Made by a program: the position numbers and the translations under genes. Below the pieces are notes generated by a model. It was given only the letters and a program-made list of their open reading frames with translations, searched no databases and was not told where the DNA came from. A stretch of DNA of 40,420 bases from Bacteroidota bacterium (GTDB lineage: Bacteria; Bacteroidota; Bacteroidia; UKL13-3): NCBI GenBank assembly GCA_947459415.1, contig CANHDN010000007.1:1-40420 (forward strand), written 5' to 3'. The first letter of the stretch is position 1. Every line of letters starts with the position of its first letter. This document shows, piece by piece, positions 17,487 through 26,877 of this stretch.

Positions 17487-18926
17487 TTAGAATGGAACTA
17501 GCGTTAAACCTACAGAAAGTGTTCTAAAATCTGGTGTATTGGCTTCCGTTTTAAAATAGGGTGTTAAACTATAGTTAGCAAATGCCCTAAACCATCCATA
17601 CCCAAGCCTTGCAGTGGCAGTAATCCTGAACGGATTAATATTAAAATCATCTCGCGTTTTGGTTTCTTGCTCATAACCAAATGCGGTGGTTTCAGTTCTT
17701 AAATGACTGTATGCTTTAAAAGAAGCAATAACTCCTATTACTGCATGGAACTTATTTTTCTGTTTTTTTGTTCTTGGAGCAAATTTGAGTAATAATGGCA
17801 TATTAAACTGGTAGACATATAAGTTATTTTTGTTTAAGCCTACTAATCCAGAATCTGCCGCGACCCCATTTTGATTGGCTAATAAAACCCTATTGGTGTT
17901 AAATGCAAAATTCTGAAACTCCATCCCAAATCCGCTGGTTAAGGCTAAATGATTGGCAACTATTTGATAATCGCCCTCCCACAGATTTAAACCATAAAAA
18001 AATGACTTCTCTGGCTTAACCTCTAAAAAATCGTATTCTGTTGGCAAATTGGTGCTCATGGCATTGGTAGTAAATTGATTTACCCCCATTTCAAAACCAG
18101 CATATACATGCTTCAACTCATATTTCTTTTCTTTTTTTTCAGCTTCCTCTCCAAGGGTAATTTTATCTTTATCTTCTACTATAATAAACTTCTTTTTACC
18201 TATGATAATTCTAGTGGTATCATCCCCATCACCCAAGCGATCATCTTTCATTTGATCACCCGTTGCGGCATCAACAATATTTGCCAATCCACTAATATTT
18301 ATGATTTTACTTTTAGGAACTCCTGTATAAATTCCTTTACTCGAACCACTAGCATCTATTACCAAATCTCCTCTTGTATTAATATTATAAAAGCTAGCTC
18401 CAGAGGCATTAATGGTCATGTCTTTACAGTTTAATTCATTAGCAAATAATTTACTTGCTCCAGACAATGTTAACTTGGCACTTTCTACCTCTCCAAATAA
18501 GGTAATTTTAGAAGCACCATCAGATTGGATAGATAAATCTTTTGCATCTATCCCCAACATTGCTTTTACGGCTCCGCTAGAAATCAACTTAAATTCATTA
18601 CCCACAATTTTCTCTCCACTTGCAGTTTCAATGCTACCTGCTCCATTTATTTCTATTTCGTTTAAATCGGTATAATATAGAGTAACTTGCTGCTTAGAAA
18701 TAGGAACTGTTTCATTTAAATGAAAGGCTAAGGTTTTTTCTTTCACCTCTACAGTTATTCCTTCGTATCCTGCAGCTAATTGCACTTTGGCTTCAGCACT
18801 TTTTACCAAAACAACTTTGATTGGAATATCAAAACTAATTTTTGAATAATTGGCCAGACGCATCTCTTTTTGTGCAAACAAGCTGCTGCCTATTCCAAGC
18901 AGGCTCATAAAAAATATTTTTTTCAT
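17487..18926 (-). CDS. GIN-domain (DUF2807) and outer-membrane beta-barrel fusion
   Basis: 479 residues. Signal peptide ends SSLFAQ. Residues ~20-230 are a putative autotransporter-head GIN domain (DUF2807) with its repeated hallmark GAGSIE, SDGASKI, LSGASKL and ASGASFY, which fits a beta-helix. A charged linker follows (residues ~235-275, rich in K, E and D). The C-terminal ~200 residues look like a porin-type barrel (HVYAGFEMGVNQF, LRTETTAFGYEQ, RTLSVGLTLVPF). It is the third gene of an ECF sigma / anti-sigma operon, 4 bases after the anti-sigma gene, so it is probably a product or target of that signalling system in the outer membrane. Confidence 0.83.
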   Translation of the reverse strand: MKKIFFMSLLGIGSSLFAQKEMRLANYSKISFDIPIKVVLVKSAEAKVQLAAGYEGITVEVKEKTLAFHLNETVPISKQQVTLYYTDLNEIEINGAGSIETASGEKIVGNEFKLISSGAVKAMLGIDAKDLSIQSDGASKITLFGEVESAKLTLSGASKLFANELNCKDMTINASGASFYNINTRGDLVIDASGSSKGIYTGVPKSKIINISGLANIVDAATGDQMKDDRLGDGDDTTRIIIGKKKFIIVEDKDKITLGEEAEKKEKKYELKHVYAGFEMGVNQFTTNAMSTNLPTEYDFLEVKPEKSFFYGLNLWEGDYQIVANHLALTSGFGMEFQNFAFNTNRVLLANQNGVAADSGLVGLNKNNLYVYQFNMPLLLKFAPRTKKQKNKFHAVIGVIASFKAYSHLRTETTAFGYEQETKTRDDFNINPFRITATARLGYGWFRAFANYSLTPYFKTEANTPDFRTLSVGLTLVPF

Positions 18927-18930
18927 CTTA

Positions 18931-19875
18931 TTAATTGGTTTTTACAATACGTTCGTAAGCAAAATATTTAGAAATTAAACCATATCGCTTTACCTGTGTT
19001 TCTGGGTTAGTTTCTGAATGAAAGGACAATCCAACATTTACAAATACTTCTTCTTTTATTTTCTGAACTAAAAATTCTGCTGGATTCAAAAATGGTTTTT
19101 TTATATATTCTTTTTTAGATAAACAAATAGGTGCTGGTTCATGAACTAAATTTATTTCAGGTTTCTTAATTGCAATCCCTTTTTCCAGAACTGCCCCACC
19201 CTTTCTATCTGCTATCCATGTTACTTTCAATGCTTCTCTAGAGAAGCAATTGCTAGCTATTTTATTAAAATTAGTATGTTTTACTTTAATTATTTCTTTA
19301 GTTGATAATACTTTTTGGGCATTCATACTCGGAGAAATCAACATTTCTGTAGCATCACTTTGCATCCTTGTTTTTAAGGCCTGTTCTTTAATAAAATAAG
19401 CTAAAAAACCAATAAACAGCAAACAGGCAGCTGCAGTAAAAATAGCAAGAGGCAAGGAAAGTTTTCTAGCGATTGGCTTTTTTAAATTCTCTTTATTTTC
19501 AAAAACAGATGTTTCTGGAATAAGCTTAGATTGGATATACCACGCTAACTCCGTTTTATTATTAGGATATAAAACTAATTTGCGCTCACAATCTGCCTTT
19601 TCACTTCCAATTAAATCCCCTTCCATATAAGCGATTAATATCTCGGGAGCGATAGTAATTTCTGGCAATTTCTTTAAATAACTAAAATCAATCCCATGCA
19701 GCTCATGAGAGCATGCAATAGGTTTATTCTCCAATCCTTTTATAAGTAATAGTTCCTCATTAATTTCTGGATGCTCCTGTAAAAAAAATTCAAACTCAGA
19801 TCTATCGCTATCAGGTAAAGAATCATCCAAGTAATCAACCATCCATAACCCATAATTATCCAGTGTTATTTTCAT
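18931..19875 (-). CDS. Single-pass membrane anti-sigma factor with duplicated cytosolic module
   Basis: 314 residues. Two similar segments precede the membrane span: Y15-LDDSLPDSDRSEF...EHPEINEEL and Y83-MEGDLIGSEKADC...YPNNKTEL. Both follow the pattern Y-x-(D/E)-x-x-L...E...P...EL seen in Bacteroidota anti-sigma factors, and neither has the HxxxCxxC zinc site of ZAS anti-sigma factors. One membrane helix lies at about 141-162, then a ~150-residue periplasmic part. The ATG overlaps the sigma gene stop by four bases (ATGA), so translation is coupled. It should hold the ECF sigma factor inactive until an envelope signal arrives. The identification rests on context and pattern, not on a strong motif. 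Confidence 0.78.
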   Translation of the reverse strand: MKITLDNYGLWMVDYLDDSLPDSDRSEFEFFLQEHPEINEELLLIKGLENKPIACSHELHGIDFSYLKKLPEITIAPEILIAYMEGDLIGSEKADCERKLVLYPNNKTELAWYIQSKLIPETSVFENKENLKKPIARKLSLPLAIFTAAACLLFIGFLAYFIKEQALKTRMQSDATEMLISPSMNAQKVLSTKEIIKVKHTNFNKIASNCFSREALKVTWIADRKGGAVLEKGIAIKKPEINLVHEPAPICLSKKEYIKKPFLNPAEFLVQKIKEEVFVNVGLSFHSETNPETQVKRYGLISKYFAYERIVKTN

Positions 19876-20357
19876 AGAATCTGCCCCCTTTCACCCAAAT
19901 AGCTTCTTAATGACATCCTAGCCCTATAAATATATACTTTAACCTGACTTTCATTTAAGCCGGTAATTGATCCAATTTCTTCATAACTATAGCCTTCGTA
20001 ATCCCTTAACAAAATAACAGATCGTTGAATTTGACTTAAGGTATTCAGTGCTTTGTCTAAAATAGATTTTAAATCAGTAAATGAATTTTCGGTTTGAACC
20101 AAATTTTCATGATGAGATTCTAGTAAACCAGAACGTTGCTCTTTCCTAATTTTATCTATCATGGTATGATAAGCGGTGGTAAACAGATAACTTTTTGCCT
20201 TGTCAAAATCTACATAGGAAAGCTTTCTCCACATTTTTTCAAATGTATCTTGAACTACATCACGCGCAGCATCCTGATCTTTCAAGTTTTTTACGATGAA
20301 CCTAAATAAGGAATCAGCATATAAATCAACACAAGAATTAAAATCAGAGGCCGTCAT
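19872..20357 (-). CDS. ECF RNA polymerase sigma factor
   Basis: 161 residues. Region 2 is seen at about 10-75 (YADSLFRFIVKNLKDQDAARDVVQDTFEKMW, then SYLFTTAYHTMIDKIRK). Region 4 at about 100-155 has the helix-turn-helix GYSYEEIGSITGLNESQVKVYIYRAR. There is no region 3, as expected of an ECF factor. It overlaps the anti-sigma gene by four bases and leads the three-gene operon ending in the GIN/barrel gene. A TATTTTTG (20426-20419, minus) upstream could be a housekeeping -7 element, with no well-spaced -33. An autoregulated promoter cannot be recognised. Confidence 0.94.
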   Translation of the reverse strand: MTASDFNSCVDLYADSLFRFIVKNLKDQDAARDVVQDTFEKMWRKLSYVDFDKAKSYLFTTAYHTMIDKIRKEQRSGLLESHHENLVQTENSFTDLKSILDKALNTLSQIQRSVILLRDYEGYSYEEIGSITGLNESQVKVYIYRARMSLRSYLGERGQIL

Positions 20358-20418
20358 ATGAACAATTGGAAACTTTAGGAATAAGACGCACAGGGGTAAT
20401 AAAAGGTTACAATCTAAT

Positions 20419-20426
20419 CAAAAATA
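20419..20426 (-). promoter_or_regulatory. Possible -7 element for the ECF sigma operon
   Basis: TATTTTTG on the minus strand matches TAnnTTTG. CAAA copies further upstream give TTTG at about 11 or 16 bases, shorter than usual, so support is weak. Confidence 0.3.
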
Positions 20427-20481
20427 AATACATACCTCAAAACAAAATAAAAAGAAGTATACAATACTTAGACCTATAAAT

Positions 20482-20513
20482 AAAAAAAGCCCTGTACATA
20501 GTACAAGGCTTTT
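20482..20513 (-). terminator. Terminator of the ribosomal super-operon
   Basis: On the minus strand AGCCTTGTAC, a short loop TAT and GTACAGGGCT pair with one T-G position, followed by seven T. It ends the rpsL-rplQ block about 20 bases after the rplQ stop and separates it from the ECF sigma gene. Confidence 0.88.
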
Positions 20514-20532
20514 CAAAGTTTTGTTTAAATGA

Positions 20533-21015
20533 TTATTCTGCAGAATCAGCAGGCGTTTCTGCAACAACTTCTGCTTTAGGAGCCGAAGTTTTTGCCTTAC
20601 CACGACGGGTTCTTTTGCTGCTTGATGCCTTAGATGATGAATCTTTCAATAAGTTTTCGTTAAAATCAACTAACTCAATGATAGCCATTTCAGCGTTATC
20701 ACCTTTTCTGTTCATTAATTTAAGCACGCGGGTGTATCCACCTGGTCTATCAGCAACTTTACCAGCAACTGGGCCAAAAAGTTCTTTAATAGATTCTTTA
20801 TTCTTTAAATAACTAAAAACAACACGACGAGAATGTGTACTATCGTCTTTCGCTTTAGTTATCAAAGGCTCTACATATTTGCGTAACTCCTTTGCTTTCG
20901 CAGTAGTTGTGGTAATCTTCTTGTGTAAAATTAAAGAAGTAGCCATATTAGCAAGTAAAGCTTTTCTATGTGAAGCAGTTCTGCTTAAATGATTAAATGT
21001 TTTTCCGTGTCTCAT
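20533..21015 (-). CDS. rplQ: 50S ribosomal protein L17 (bL17)
   Basis: 160 residues, longer than the ~127 of E. coli. The core is clear: [60 protein letters not shown] and [12 protein letters not shown]. After residue ~120 a low-complexity tail follows ([17 protein letters not shown], then acidic PADSAE), which is common in Bacteroidota bL17. It binds 23S rRNA near the exit tunnel. It is the last gene of the block, 49 bases after rpoA, and is followed by a terminator. Confidence 0.97.
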   Translation of the reverse strand: MRHGKTFNHLSRTASHRKALLANMATSLILHKKITTTTAKAKELRKYVEPLITKAKDDSTHSRRVVFSYLKNKESIKELFGPVAGKVADRPGGYTRVLKLMNRKGDNAEMAIIELVDFNENLLKDSSSKASSSKRTRRGKAKTSAPKAEVVAETPADSAE

Positions 21016-21064
21016 TTTTCTATTTTGTATGTGTGCTTCACAGCACGTTACATTTTTCTAACAA

Positions 21065-22057
21065 TTACTCTTGATCTAACTTATATTTTGCGATATCAAT
21101 ACCAAAAGTTAAACCTTTATCTCTCACAAGTTCCTCTAATTCGCTTAATGATTTCTTACCAAAATTGCGGAATTTCAATAAATCAGCAATATCATAAGAA
21201 ACTAAATCTGCCAAAGATTTGATATCAGCAGCTTTCAAACAATTGTAAGCACGCACAGACAAATCTAGATCAGACAAAGGAGTTTTAAGAATTTTACGAA
21301 CATGTAAATAATTTTCGTCTACTTCTTGAGTAGGTTCTTTAACCTGAGTATCTAAGGTGATTAACTCATCAGAGAATAGCATAAAGTGTTGAATCAAAAT
21401 CTTAGCAGCCTCTTTTAAAGCTTCCTCTGGATGAATTGAACCATCCGTTTCAATTTCAATTAACAATTTCTCGTAATCAGTCTTTTGTTCTACACGAAAA
21501 TCTTCAACACTATACTTTACATTCTTAATAGGTGTGAAAACTGAATCGATAGCTATTACACCGATATTAGCATCCTTAGACTTATTCTCCTCAGCAGGAA
21601 CGTATCCACGACCTTTTTCGATCGTTAATTCAACCTCTAAGTGAACAAATGGTTCCATGTTACAGATAACTAATTCTGGATTTAAGACTTTAAAAGAATT
21701 GGTATGTTTACCAATTTCTCCAGCCAAAAACTGTTCGCTACCTTTTAAGTTAACATAGATTTTTTCATTATCTATTCCATCTACGATTCTTTTGAAACGA
21801 ACTTGTTTAAAGTTCATTACCATTTCAGTTACATCTTCAATTACACCTTTGATGGTCGAGAATTCATGATCTACTCCCGTAATTTTGATTGAAGTAATAG
21901 CATAACCTTCCAAAGAAGATAAAAGAATCCTTCTTAATGAATTTCCAATTGTTACGCCATACCCTTTTTCAAGCGGACGGAATTCGAATTGCCCAAAGAA
22001 CTCAGTGTCTTTGTGCATAATAACTTTATCTGGTTTTTGGAATGCAAGGATACCCAT
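21065..22057 (-). CDS. rpoA: RNA polymerase alpha subunit
   Basis: 330 residues. The N-terminal assembly domain has [23 protein letters not shown] and the second part [11 protein letters not shown] linker with [12 protein letters not shown] leads to the C-terminal DNA-binding domain from about residue 245 ([39 protein letters not shown]). Alpha dimers start polymerase assembly, and the C-terminal domain contacts upstream DNA and regulators. Order rpsD-rpoA-rplQ is the classical alpha-operon end, with gaps of 20 and 49 bases. Confidence 0.98.
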   Translation of the reverse strand: MGILAFQKPDKVIMHKDTEFFGQFEFRPLEKGYGVTIGNSLRRILLSSLEGYAITSIKITGVDHEFSTIKGVIEDVTEMVMNFKQVRFKRIVDGIDNEKIYVNLKGSEQFLAGEIGKHTNSFKVLNPELVICNMEPFVHLEVELTIEKGRGYVPAEENKSKDANIGVIAIDSVFTPIKNVKYSVEDFRVEQKTDYEKLLIEIETDGSIHPEEALKEAAKILIQHFMLFSDELITLDTQVKEPTQEVDENYLHVRKILKTPLSDLDLSVRAYNCLKAADIKSLADLVSYDIADLLKFRNFGKKSLSELEELVRDKGLTFGIDIAKYKLDQE

Positions 22058-22077
22058 GTATGGTTCTTATTAAATGA

Positions 22078-22686
22078 TTATTTAGAATACAATTCTACGA
22101 TCAACTGTTCTTTAATGTTTTCAGGAATTTGGTCACGCTCAGGGTAAGCTAAGAAAGTACCGGCCATTTCTTTTGTTTCAAAATTTAACCAGTTAAATTT
22201 CTTAGGATTACTAGCAGCGATCGAATGCGTGATAACTTCTAAAGATTTAGATTTTTCACGAACAGAGATAACGTCTCCAGGTCTTAATTGCGCTGATGGT
22301 ATATTAACTAATTTGCCATTTACATTAATATGACCATGAGAAACCAATTGACGAGCCTGACTGCGAGTTTGGGCAAATCCCATGCGATAAACTGTATTGT
22401 CTAAACGAGACTCTAAAAATCTTAACAAGTTTTCACCGGTAATACCTTTTTTACGAGCAGCCATCTCAAAAGTTTTGTAAAACTGACGTTCCAACACACC
22501 ATAAGTGTATTTAGCCTTTTGCTTCTCAGATAACTGAATAGCGTATTCAGTTTGTTTGGTACGCCTACGAGAGCTACCATGTTGTCCTGGAGGAGTTGGT
22601 CTCTTCTCAAAAGATTTATCTGGTCCAAAAATTGGATCTTTAAATCTTCTGGCGATTTTGGTTTTTGGTCCTATATATCTTGCCAT
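22078..22686 (-). CDS. rpsD: 30S ribosomal protein S4 (uS4)
   Basis: 202 residues, normal length. N-terminus [15 protein letters not shown] lacks the Cys cluster of zinc-binding S4. The S4 RNA-binding domain is visible at about residues 95-155 ([33 protein letters not shown]). S4 binds 16S rRNA early in 30S assembly and in many bacteria represses the alpha operon. No obvious pseudoknot target was identified upstream of rpsM here. Confidence 0.98.
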   Translation of the reverse strand: MARYIGPKTKIARRFKDPIFGPDKSFEKRPTPPGQHGSSRRRTKQTEYAIQLSEKQKAKYTYGVLERQFYKTFEMAARKKGITGENLLRFLESRLDNTVYRMGFAQTRSQARQLVSHGHINVNGKLVNIPSAQLRPGDVISVREKSKSLEVITHSIAASNPKKFNWLNFETKEMAGTFLAYPERDQIPENIKEQLIVELYSK

Positions 22687-22707
22687 TACTATCTTATCTT
22701 TAAAATA

Positions 22708-23100
22708 TTAAACTCTACGTGCTTTAGGAGGACGACAGCCATTGTGAGGTAAAGGAGTAATATCAGTGATTGATAATACTTCTAATCCTGTGGCTTGAAG
22801 GGTACGGATAGCAGAATCTCTACCAGAACCAGGTCCTTTAATAAACACATCAACTTTTTTCATACCTGCATCTACCGCAACTTTAGCACAATCTGCTGAA
22901 GCCATCTGTGCAGCATATGGAGTATTTTTCTTTGAACCTCTAAAACCCATTTTACCAGAAGATGCCCAAGATACAACTTGACCTGTTTGATTAGTGATAG
23001 AGATAATTACGTTATTAAAAGAAGCTTTAATATGCACTTGACCATGAGCCTCAATGCTTACTACTCTCTTCTTTGTAACTTTTTTATTATTCGCAGCCAT
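22708..23100 (-). CDS. rpsK: 30S ribosomal protein S11 (uS11)
   Basis: 130 residues. Conserved stretches include [62 protein letters not shown] and the C-terminal [19 protein letters not shown]11 sits in the 30S platform near the E site. It is 17 bases after rpsM and 21 before rpsD. Confidence 0.98.
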   Translation of the reverse strand: MAANNKKVTKKRVVSIEAHGQVHIKASFNNVIISITNQTGQVVSWASSGKMGFRGSKKNTPYAAQMASADCAKVAVDAGMKKVDVFIKGPGSGRDSAIRTLQATGLEVLSITDITPLPHNGCRPPKARRV

Positions 23101-23117
23101 TATTACTTAATTACTGA

Positions 23118-23495
23118 TTATTTGGTTACTTTTTTCTTACCTGCAACAGTTTTACGCTTACCTTTACGAGTGCGTGAATTCGTACGAGTACGTTGTCCAC
23201 GAACAGGTAAACCTTTACGATGACGTAGGCCACGGTAGCATCCAATATCCATCAAACGCTTGATGTTTAATTGACGTTCCGAACGTAATTCACCTTCTAC
23301 GGTAATTTTTTCTGTTACATACTTACGAATGGCATTCAACTCTTCGTCGTTCCATTCGTTTACTTTTTTGTCGTAATCAACGCCACACTCGGTTAATATC
23401 CTTTGGGCAATTGAACGTCCAATTCCGAAGATATAGGTTAAACCTATCTCTCCTCTTTTGTTTTTGGGTAAATCTATACCTGCTATACGAGCCAT
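23118..23495 (-). CDS. rpsM: 30S ribosomal protein S13 (uS13)
   Basis: 125 residues. [26 protein letters not shown] is the typical start, and the basic tail [20 protein letters not shown] followed by a Lys-rich end contacts the P-site tRNA in known structures. S13 is in the 30S head and forms bridges to the 50S. The 49-base gap to rpmJ has no clear promoter. Confidence 0.98.
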   Translation of the reverse strand: MARIAGIDLPKNKRGEIGLTYIFGIGRSIAQRILTECGVDYDKKVNEWNDEELNAIRKYVTEKITVEGELRSERQLNIKRLMDIGCYRGLRHRKGLPVRGQRTRTNSRTRKGKRKTVAGKKKVTK

Positions 23496-23544
23496 ACTTC
23501 TTTTTAACTTTTTTTCAATTTAACACACCGAGCAAAGCCGAGGG

Positions 23545-23661
23545 TTATCCTTGACGTTGTTTAAACTTAGGGTTCTTTTTGTTAATAACGTAAACTCTTC
23601 CTTTACGCTTTACGATAATGCAATCTTCACTGCGCTTTTTTACCGATGCTCTAATTTTCAT
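23545..23661 (-). CDS. rpmJ: 50S ribosomal protein L36 (bL36), zinc-free form
   Basis: Found by translating the gap between rpsM and infA: an ATG at 23661 opens a 38-residue frame starting [19 protein letters not shown] and ending KFKQRQG, both diagnostic for bL36. Only one of the four zinc ligands remains (Cys14); the CxxC...C...H ribbon is otherwise lost, so this is the C-minus form that does not bind zinc. It lies 12 bases after infA, as in most bacteria. Confidence 0.96.
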   Translation of the reverse strand: MKIRASVKKRSEDCIIVKRKGRVYVINKKNPKFKQRQG

Positions 23662-23673
23662 TTTACGAGTTTA

Positions 23674-23892
23674 TTACTTGTATCTATAAATAATTCTTCC
23701 TTTTGATAGGTCATATGGCGACATTTCTATCGACACTTTATCTCCTGGTAAGATTTTAATGTAATGCATACGCATCTTACCTGAGATATGGGCAATTACC
23801 TCGTGCCCATTTTCCAACTGTACTCTAAACATCGCATTACTAAGCGACTCTGTTATGGTACCGTCTTGTTTTATTAACGACTGTTTTGGCAT
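23674..23892 (-). CDS. infA: Translation initiation factor IF-1
   Basis: 72 residues, the standard length. OB-fold stretches [51 protein letters not shown] and [15 protein letters not shown] are diagnostic. IF-1 binds the ribosomal A site during initiation with IF-2 and IF-3. Upstream, AGGA lies 4 bases before the ATG. A 61-base gap to secY holds an internal promoter candidate. The map gene often found between secY and infA is missing. Confidence 0.98.
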   Translation of the reverse strand: MPKQSLIKQDGTITESLSNAMFRVQLENGHEVIAHISGKMRMHYIKILPGDKVSIEMSPYDLSKGRIIYRYK

Positions 23893-23911
23893 ATTATCCT
23901 AAAAAGGGAGG

Positions 23912-23942
23912 CAAAAATAGTAAAACTTTTGTTATTGTCAAC
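23912..23942 (-). promoter_or_regulatory. Internal promoter candidate upstream of infA
   Basis: On the minus strand GTTG (23942-23939), a 19-base spacer and TATTTTTG (23919-23912). The -7 element is a full match to TAnnTTTG. Transcription would begin near 23905, about 13 bases before the infA ATG. Confidence 0.45.
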
Positions 23943-23953
23943 GATTTATTTAA

Positions 23954-25315
23954 TTAAACCCCTGCACCAACAGCATTTCTACCCTTAATTCTTCCCGATT
24001 TCATTAAACCATCATAATGACGCATCATTAAATGGCTTTCTATTTGTTGTAAAGTATCTAATACTACGCCAACCATAATCAATAAACTAGTTCCACCATA
24101 GAATTGAGCAAACTGACTATTAATATTCATCACATTAGCTAATGAAGGCAATATTGCAACAAAAGCTAAAAATATTGCGCCAGGTAAAGTAATTCTAGAC
24201 ATCACGTTATCTATGAAATCAGCAGTTGATTTACCAGGTTTTACCCCAGGAATAAATCCACCATTACGTTTCATATCATCAGAAATTTGATTAGAGTTTA
24301 CTGAAATCGCTGTGTAGAAATAGGTGAAAACAATGATCAATATGGCAAAAGTAATATTGTAGGTCCATCCCATAGGATTGATAAATGCACCCATCACTCC
24401 TTGCATCGCTTCGTAATTAGGAAAAAACTGAGCAACGGTTGATGGAATAAACATTAATGCTTGAGCAAAAATGATTGGCATAACACCGGCTGCATTCACT
24501 TTTAAAGGAATGTACTGTCTAACTCCACCGTATTGACGATTTCCAACTACTCTCTTCGCATATTGAACAGGAATCTTTCTTGTACCTTGAACCAATAATA
24601 TGGTAATCATAACTACCGCAAACAAAGCAGCTAACTCAACTAAGAATATTACAAGACCACCACCACTTTCACTTAATTTAAAGTTGAATTCTTCTTTTAA
24701 AGCAAAAGGTAATCGAGCGATGATACCAATCATGATGATAAGCGATATACCGTTTCCTATTCCTTTTTCGGTAATTCTTTCACCTAACCACATTACAAAC
24801 ATGGTGCTAGAAGTAAGAATAATAACAGAACTAAGCATGAATACGAAATCTGACATCTCTGCTGGGTTTGTAATAGAAAGAACAGCTTGAGGATTTTCTG
24901 ATTTCAAGTTTATTAAGAAACCAATCGCTTGAACAGCAGTTATTACAATAGTTAAATACCTAGTAATTTGATTAATTTTTCTTCTACCATCTTCTCCTTC
25001 TTTCTGCATTTTCTGAAAAGAAGGAACAGCTAGGCTCATTAATTGAACCACAATAGAAGCTGAGATATATGGCATAATACCAAGGGCAAAAATAGATCCC
25101 CTAGCAAAAGCACCACCGGCAAACATATTAATTAATCCAAAAATACCACCATCTGCTTGCTGGGCTGAACCTTGAAGCATATTTGGGTCAACACCAGGAA
25201 GGGTAACATAAGTACCCAAACGGTAAGCCAATAACATCCAAAATGTAACAGCTAATTTATATCTTAGCTCTTCGATTCTGTATATGTTTTGAAATGTTTC
25301 TATTAATTTCTTCAC
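23954..25315 (-). CDS. secY: Protein translocase subunit SecY
   Basis: 453 residues with ten expected membrane helices. The start codon is GTG at 25315; no ATG lies in frame upstream, and MKKLIETFQNIYRIEELRYKL is the usual N-terminus in Bacteroidota. Recognisable segments are YRLGTYVTLPGVDP, MPYISASIVVQL, ERITEKGIGNGISLIIMIGI, GNRQYGGVRQYIPLKVNAAGVMPIIFA and the C-terminal region with GVVLDTLQQIESHLMMRHYDGL. SecY forms the protein-conducting channel of the inner membrane with SecE and SecG. It lies 24 bases after rplO. Confidence 0.97.
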   Translation of the reverse strand: MKKLIETFQNIYRIEELRYKLAVTFWMLLAYRLGTYVTLPGVDPNMLQGSAQQADGGIFGLINMFAGGAFARGSIFALGIMPYISASIVVQLMSLAVPSFQKMQKEGEDGRRKINQITRYLTIVITAVQAIGFLINLKSENPQAVLSITNPAEMSDFVFMLSSVIILTSSTMFVMWLGERITEKGIGNGISLIIMIGIIARLPFALKEEFNFKLSESGGGLVIFLVELAALFAVVMITILLVQGTRKIPVQYAKRVVGNRQYGGVRQYIPLKVNAAGVMPIIFAQALMFIPSTVAQFFPNYEAMQGVMGAFINPMGWTYNITFAILIIVFTYFYTAISVNSNQISDDMKRNGGFIPGVKPGKSTADFIDNVMSRITLPGAIFLAFVAILPSLANVMNINSQFAQFYGGTSLLIMVGVVLDTLQQIESHLMMRHYDGLMKSGRIKGRNAVGAGV

Positions 25316-25339
25316 CTGCGTTGGAAATATAAATTGTTA

Positions 25340-25786
25340 TTAATTACTAGCGATTGATCCACCTGCAGCTTCAACAGCTTTCTGAGCAGCGCTAGAAAAC
25401 TTATCAGCTTTAATTTCAAGAGCAGTTTTTAATTCACCGCGACCTAAAATCTTTACTAAATCCTTTTTTCCTATCAAACCATTCTCACGTAGAACTGTAT
25501 TATCGATTTTAGTGATACCATTATCAGCTAACTCTTGTAATTTATCTAAATTGATAGGAGCATAAGCAACACGGTTCAAGTTTTTGAAACCAAACTTTGG
25601 AACACGACGGTATAAAGGCATTTGACCACCCTCAAAACCACGTTTTGTACTAGTACCACTTCTAGAACCAGCACCTTTGTGTCCACGTGCAGCTGTACCA
25701 CCTTTTCCGCTACCTTCACCTCTACCTACTCTTTTACCTTCTTTGTGAGTTGACCCACTTGCTGGTTTTAATGTATGTAATTTCAT
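25340..25786 (-). CDS. rplO: 50S ribosomal protein L15 (uL15)
   Basis: 148 residues. The glycine-rich basic N-terminal arm is clear (GKRVGRGEGSGKGGTAARGHKGAGSR) and is followed by KRGFEGGQMPLYRRVPKFGF. L15 binds 23S rRNA late in 50S assembly. The C-terminal part is ordinary and ends AVEAAGGSIASN. It follows rpmD by 13 bases. Confidence 0.97.
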   Translation of the reverse strand: MKLHTLKPASGSTHKEGKRVGRGEGSGKGGTAARGHKGAGSRSGTSTKRGFEGGQMPLYRRVPKFGFKNLNRVAYAPINLDKLQELADNGITKIDNTVLRENGLIGKKDLVKILGRGELKTALEIKADKFSSAAQKAVEAAGGSIASN

Positions 25787-25799
25787 TGCTAATCTCTTA

Positions 25800-25979
25800 T
25801 TAGATTTTTTCTATTTTTAACAAATGAGCAACTTTATTAATCATTCCCATGATTTGTGGTGTACCTTCCACTTCTTTGCTCTGATTTAATTTGGTAAATC
25901 CTAAAGCACGAATTGTGCGTTTTTGATCTTCCATTCTATCGATGGTACTTTTTACTTGTGTAATTCTAAACTTTTCCAT
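25800..25979 (-). CDS. rpmD: 50S ribosomal protein L30 (uL30)
   Basis: Found by translating the gap between rpsE and rplO: an ATG at 25979 opens a 59-residue frame with FRITQVKSTIDRMEDQKRTI, LGFTKLNQS and PQIMGMINKVAHLLKIE. This matches bacterial L30 in length and pattern, and the place between rpsE and rplO is the canonical one. Gaps are 4 and 13 bases. Confidence 0.95.
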   Translation of the reverse strand: MEKFRITQVKSTIDRMEDQKRTIRALGFTKLNQSKEVEGTPQIMGMINKVAHLLKIEKI

Positions 25980-25983
25980 CGTG

Positions 25984-26505
25984 TTATTGTCCGTTAAAAA
26001 CCTTCTTTAAACTGATACCTCTTTGCTGAGCAACTGTAAAAGCATCACGCATTTCTAACAAAGCATTGATAGTTGCTTTAACCACGTTATGTGGATTTGA
26101 AGAGCCTTTAGATTTTGCTAAAACGTCTGTAACACCAGCACTCTCTAATACCGCACGCATCGCACCACCGGCAATAACACCAGTACCGTGAGCTGCAGGC
26201 TTTAAGAATACCCTGCCACCACCATATTTCCCTAATTGCTCATGAGGAACAGTACCTTTAAGCACAGGAACTTTAATCAAATTCTTCTTGGCATCGTCTA
26301 CACCTTTAGAGATAGCATCTGTAACCTCTAATGATTTTCCTAAACCATATCCTACTACACCATTTCCATCTCCTACTACCACTAGAGCAGAAAAGCTAAA
26401 AGTTCTACCCCCTTTTGTAACTTTCGCTACACGATTGATAGAAACAACCTTCTCTTTTAACTCGATATCGGTAGTTTTTACTTTTTTAATATTTGCTGTT
26501 GACAT
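25984..26505 (-). CDS. rpsE: 30S ribosomal protein S5 (uS5)
   Basis: 173 residues. The double-stranded-RNA-binding fold has [34 protein letters not shown], and the C-terminal fold has [19 protein letters not shown] and [15 protein letters not shown]. The loop [10 protein letters not shown] is the region linked to spectinomycin resistance elsewhere, and looks wild type. S5 contributes to translational accuracy and mRNA entry. It lies 17 bases after rplR. Confidence 0.97.
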   Translation of the reverse strand: MSTANIKKVKTTDIELKEKVVSINRVAKVTKGGRTFSFSALVVVGDGNGVVGYGLGKSLEVTDAISKGVDDAKKNLIKVPVLKGTVPHEQLGKYGGGRVFLKPAAHGTGVIAGGAMRAVLESAGVTDVLAKSKGSSNPHNVVKATINALLEMRDAFTVAQQRGISLKKVFNGQ

Positions 26506-26522
26506 ACTTCTTCTTTCTAAAA

Positions 26523-26867
26523 TTAAAATTTAAGTCCGCCTTCTCTTGCACCATCAGCCAATGCTTTCACACGACCATGATACAAATATCCACCTCTGTC
26601 GAAAACTACTTCAGTAATACCTGAAGATAATGCTTTTTGAGCTAAAGTTTTTCCAACCTCAGTTGAAGAGTCAACTTTATTAACTTTATCAGTTAATGCC
26701 CTAGATGATGTAGATACAAGCGTTTTACCTGAAACATCATCAATAAGCTGCGCATAAATATATTTGTTGCTCCTAAATACCGATAAACGAGGTTTTTGAG
26801 CTGTACCTGAAACGCGACTGCGAATACGGGCACGGATTTTATTTCTTCTTGATTCTTTACTAAACAT
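26523..26867 (-). CDS. rplR: 50S ribosomal protein L18 (uL18)
   Basis: 114 residues. [31 protein letters not shown] and [28 protein letters not shown] are diagnostic. L18 binds 5S rRNA with L5 to build the central protuberance. It follows rplF by 10 bases. Confidence 0.97.
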   Translation of the reverse strand: MFSKESRRNKIRARIRSRVSGTAQKPRLSVFRSNKYIYAQLIDDVSGKTLVSTSSRALTDKVNKVDSSTEVGKTLAQKALSSGITEVVFDRGGYLYHGRVKALADGAREGGLKF

Positions 26868-26877
26868 GGCTCAATTT

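Noticed and set aside
18075-18434. A 119-residue plus-strand frame within the GIN-domain gene
   Set aside because: It is antisense to a clear DUF2807 coding region; its Phe/Ile-rich composition comes from the Lys/Glu-rich linker on the other strand.
23496-23544. Direct CCGAG repeats between rpmJ and rpsM as a possible S4 binding hairpin
   Set aside because: The repeats are direct, not inverted, and no stem could be drawn.
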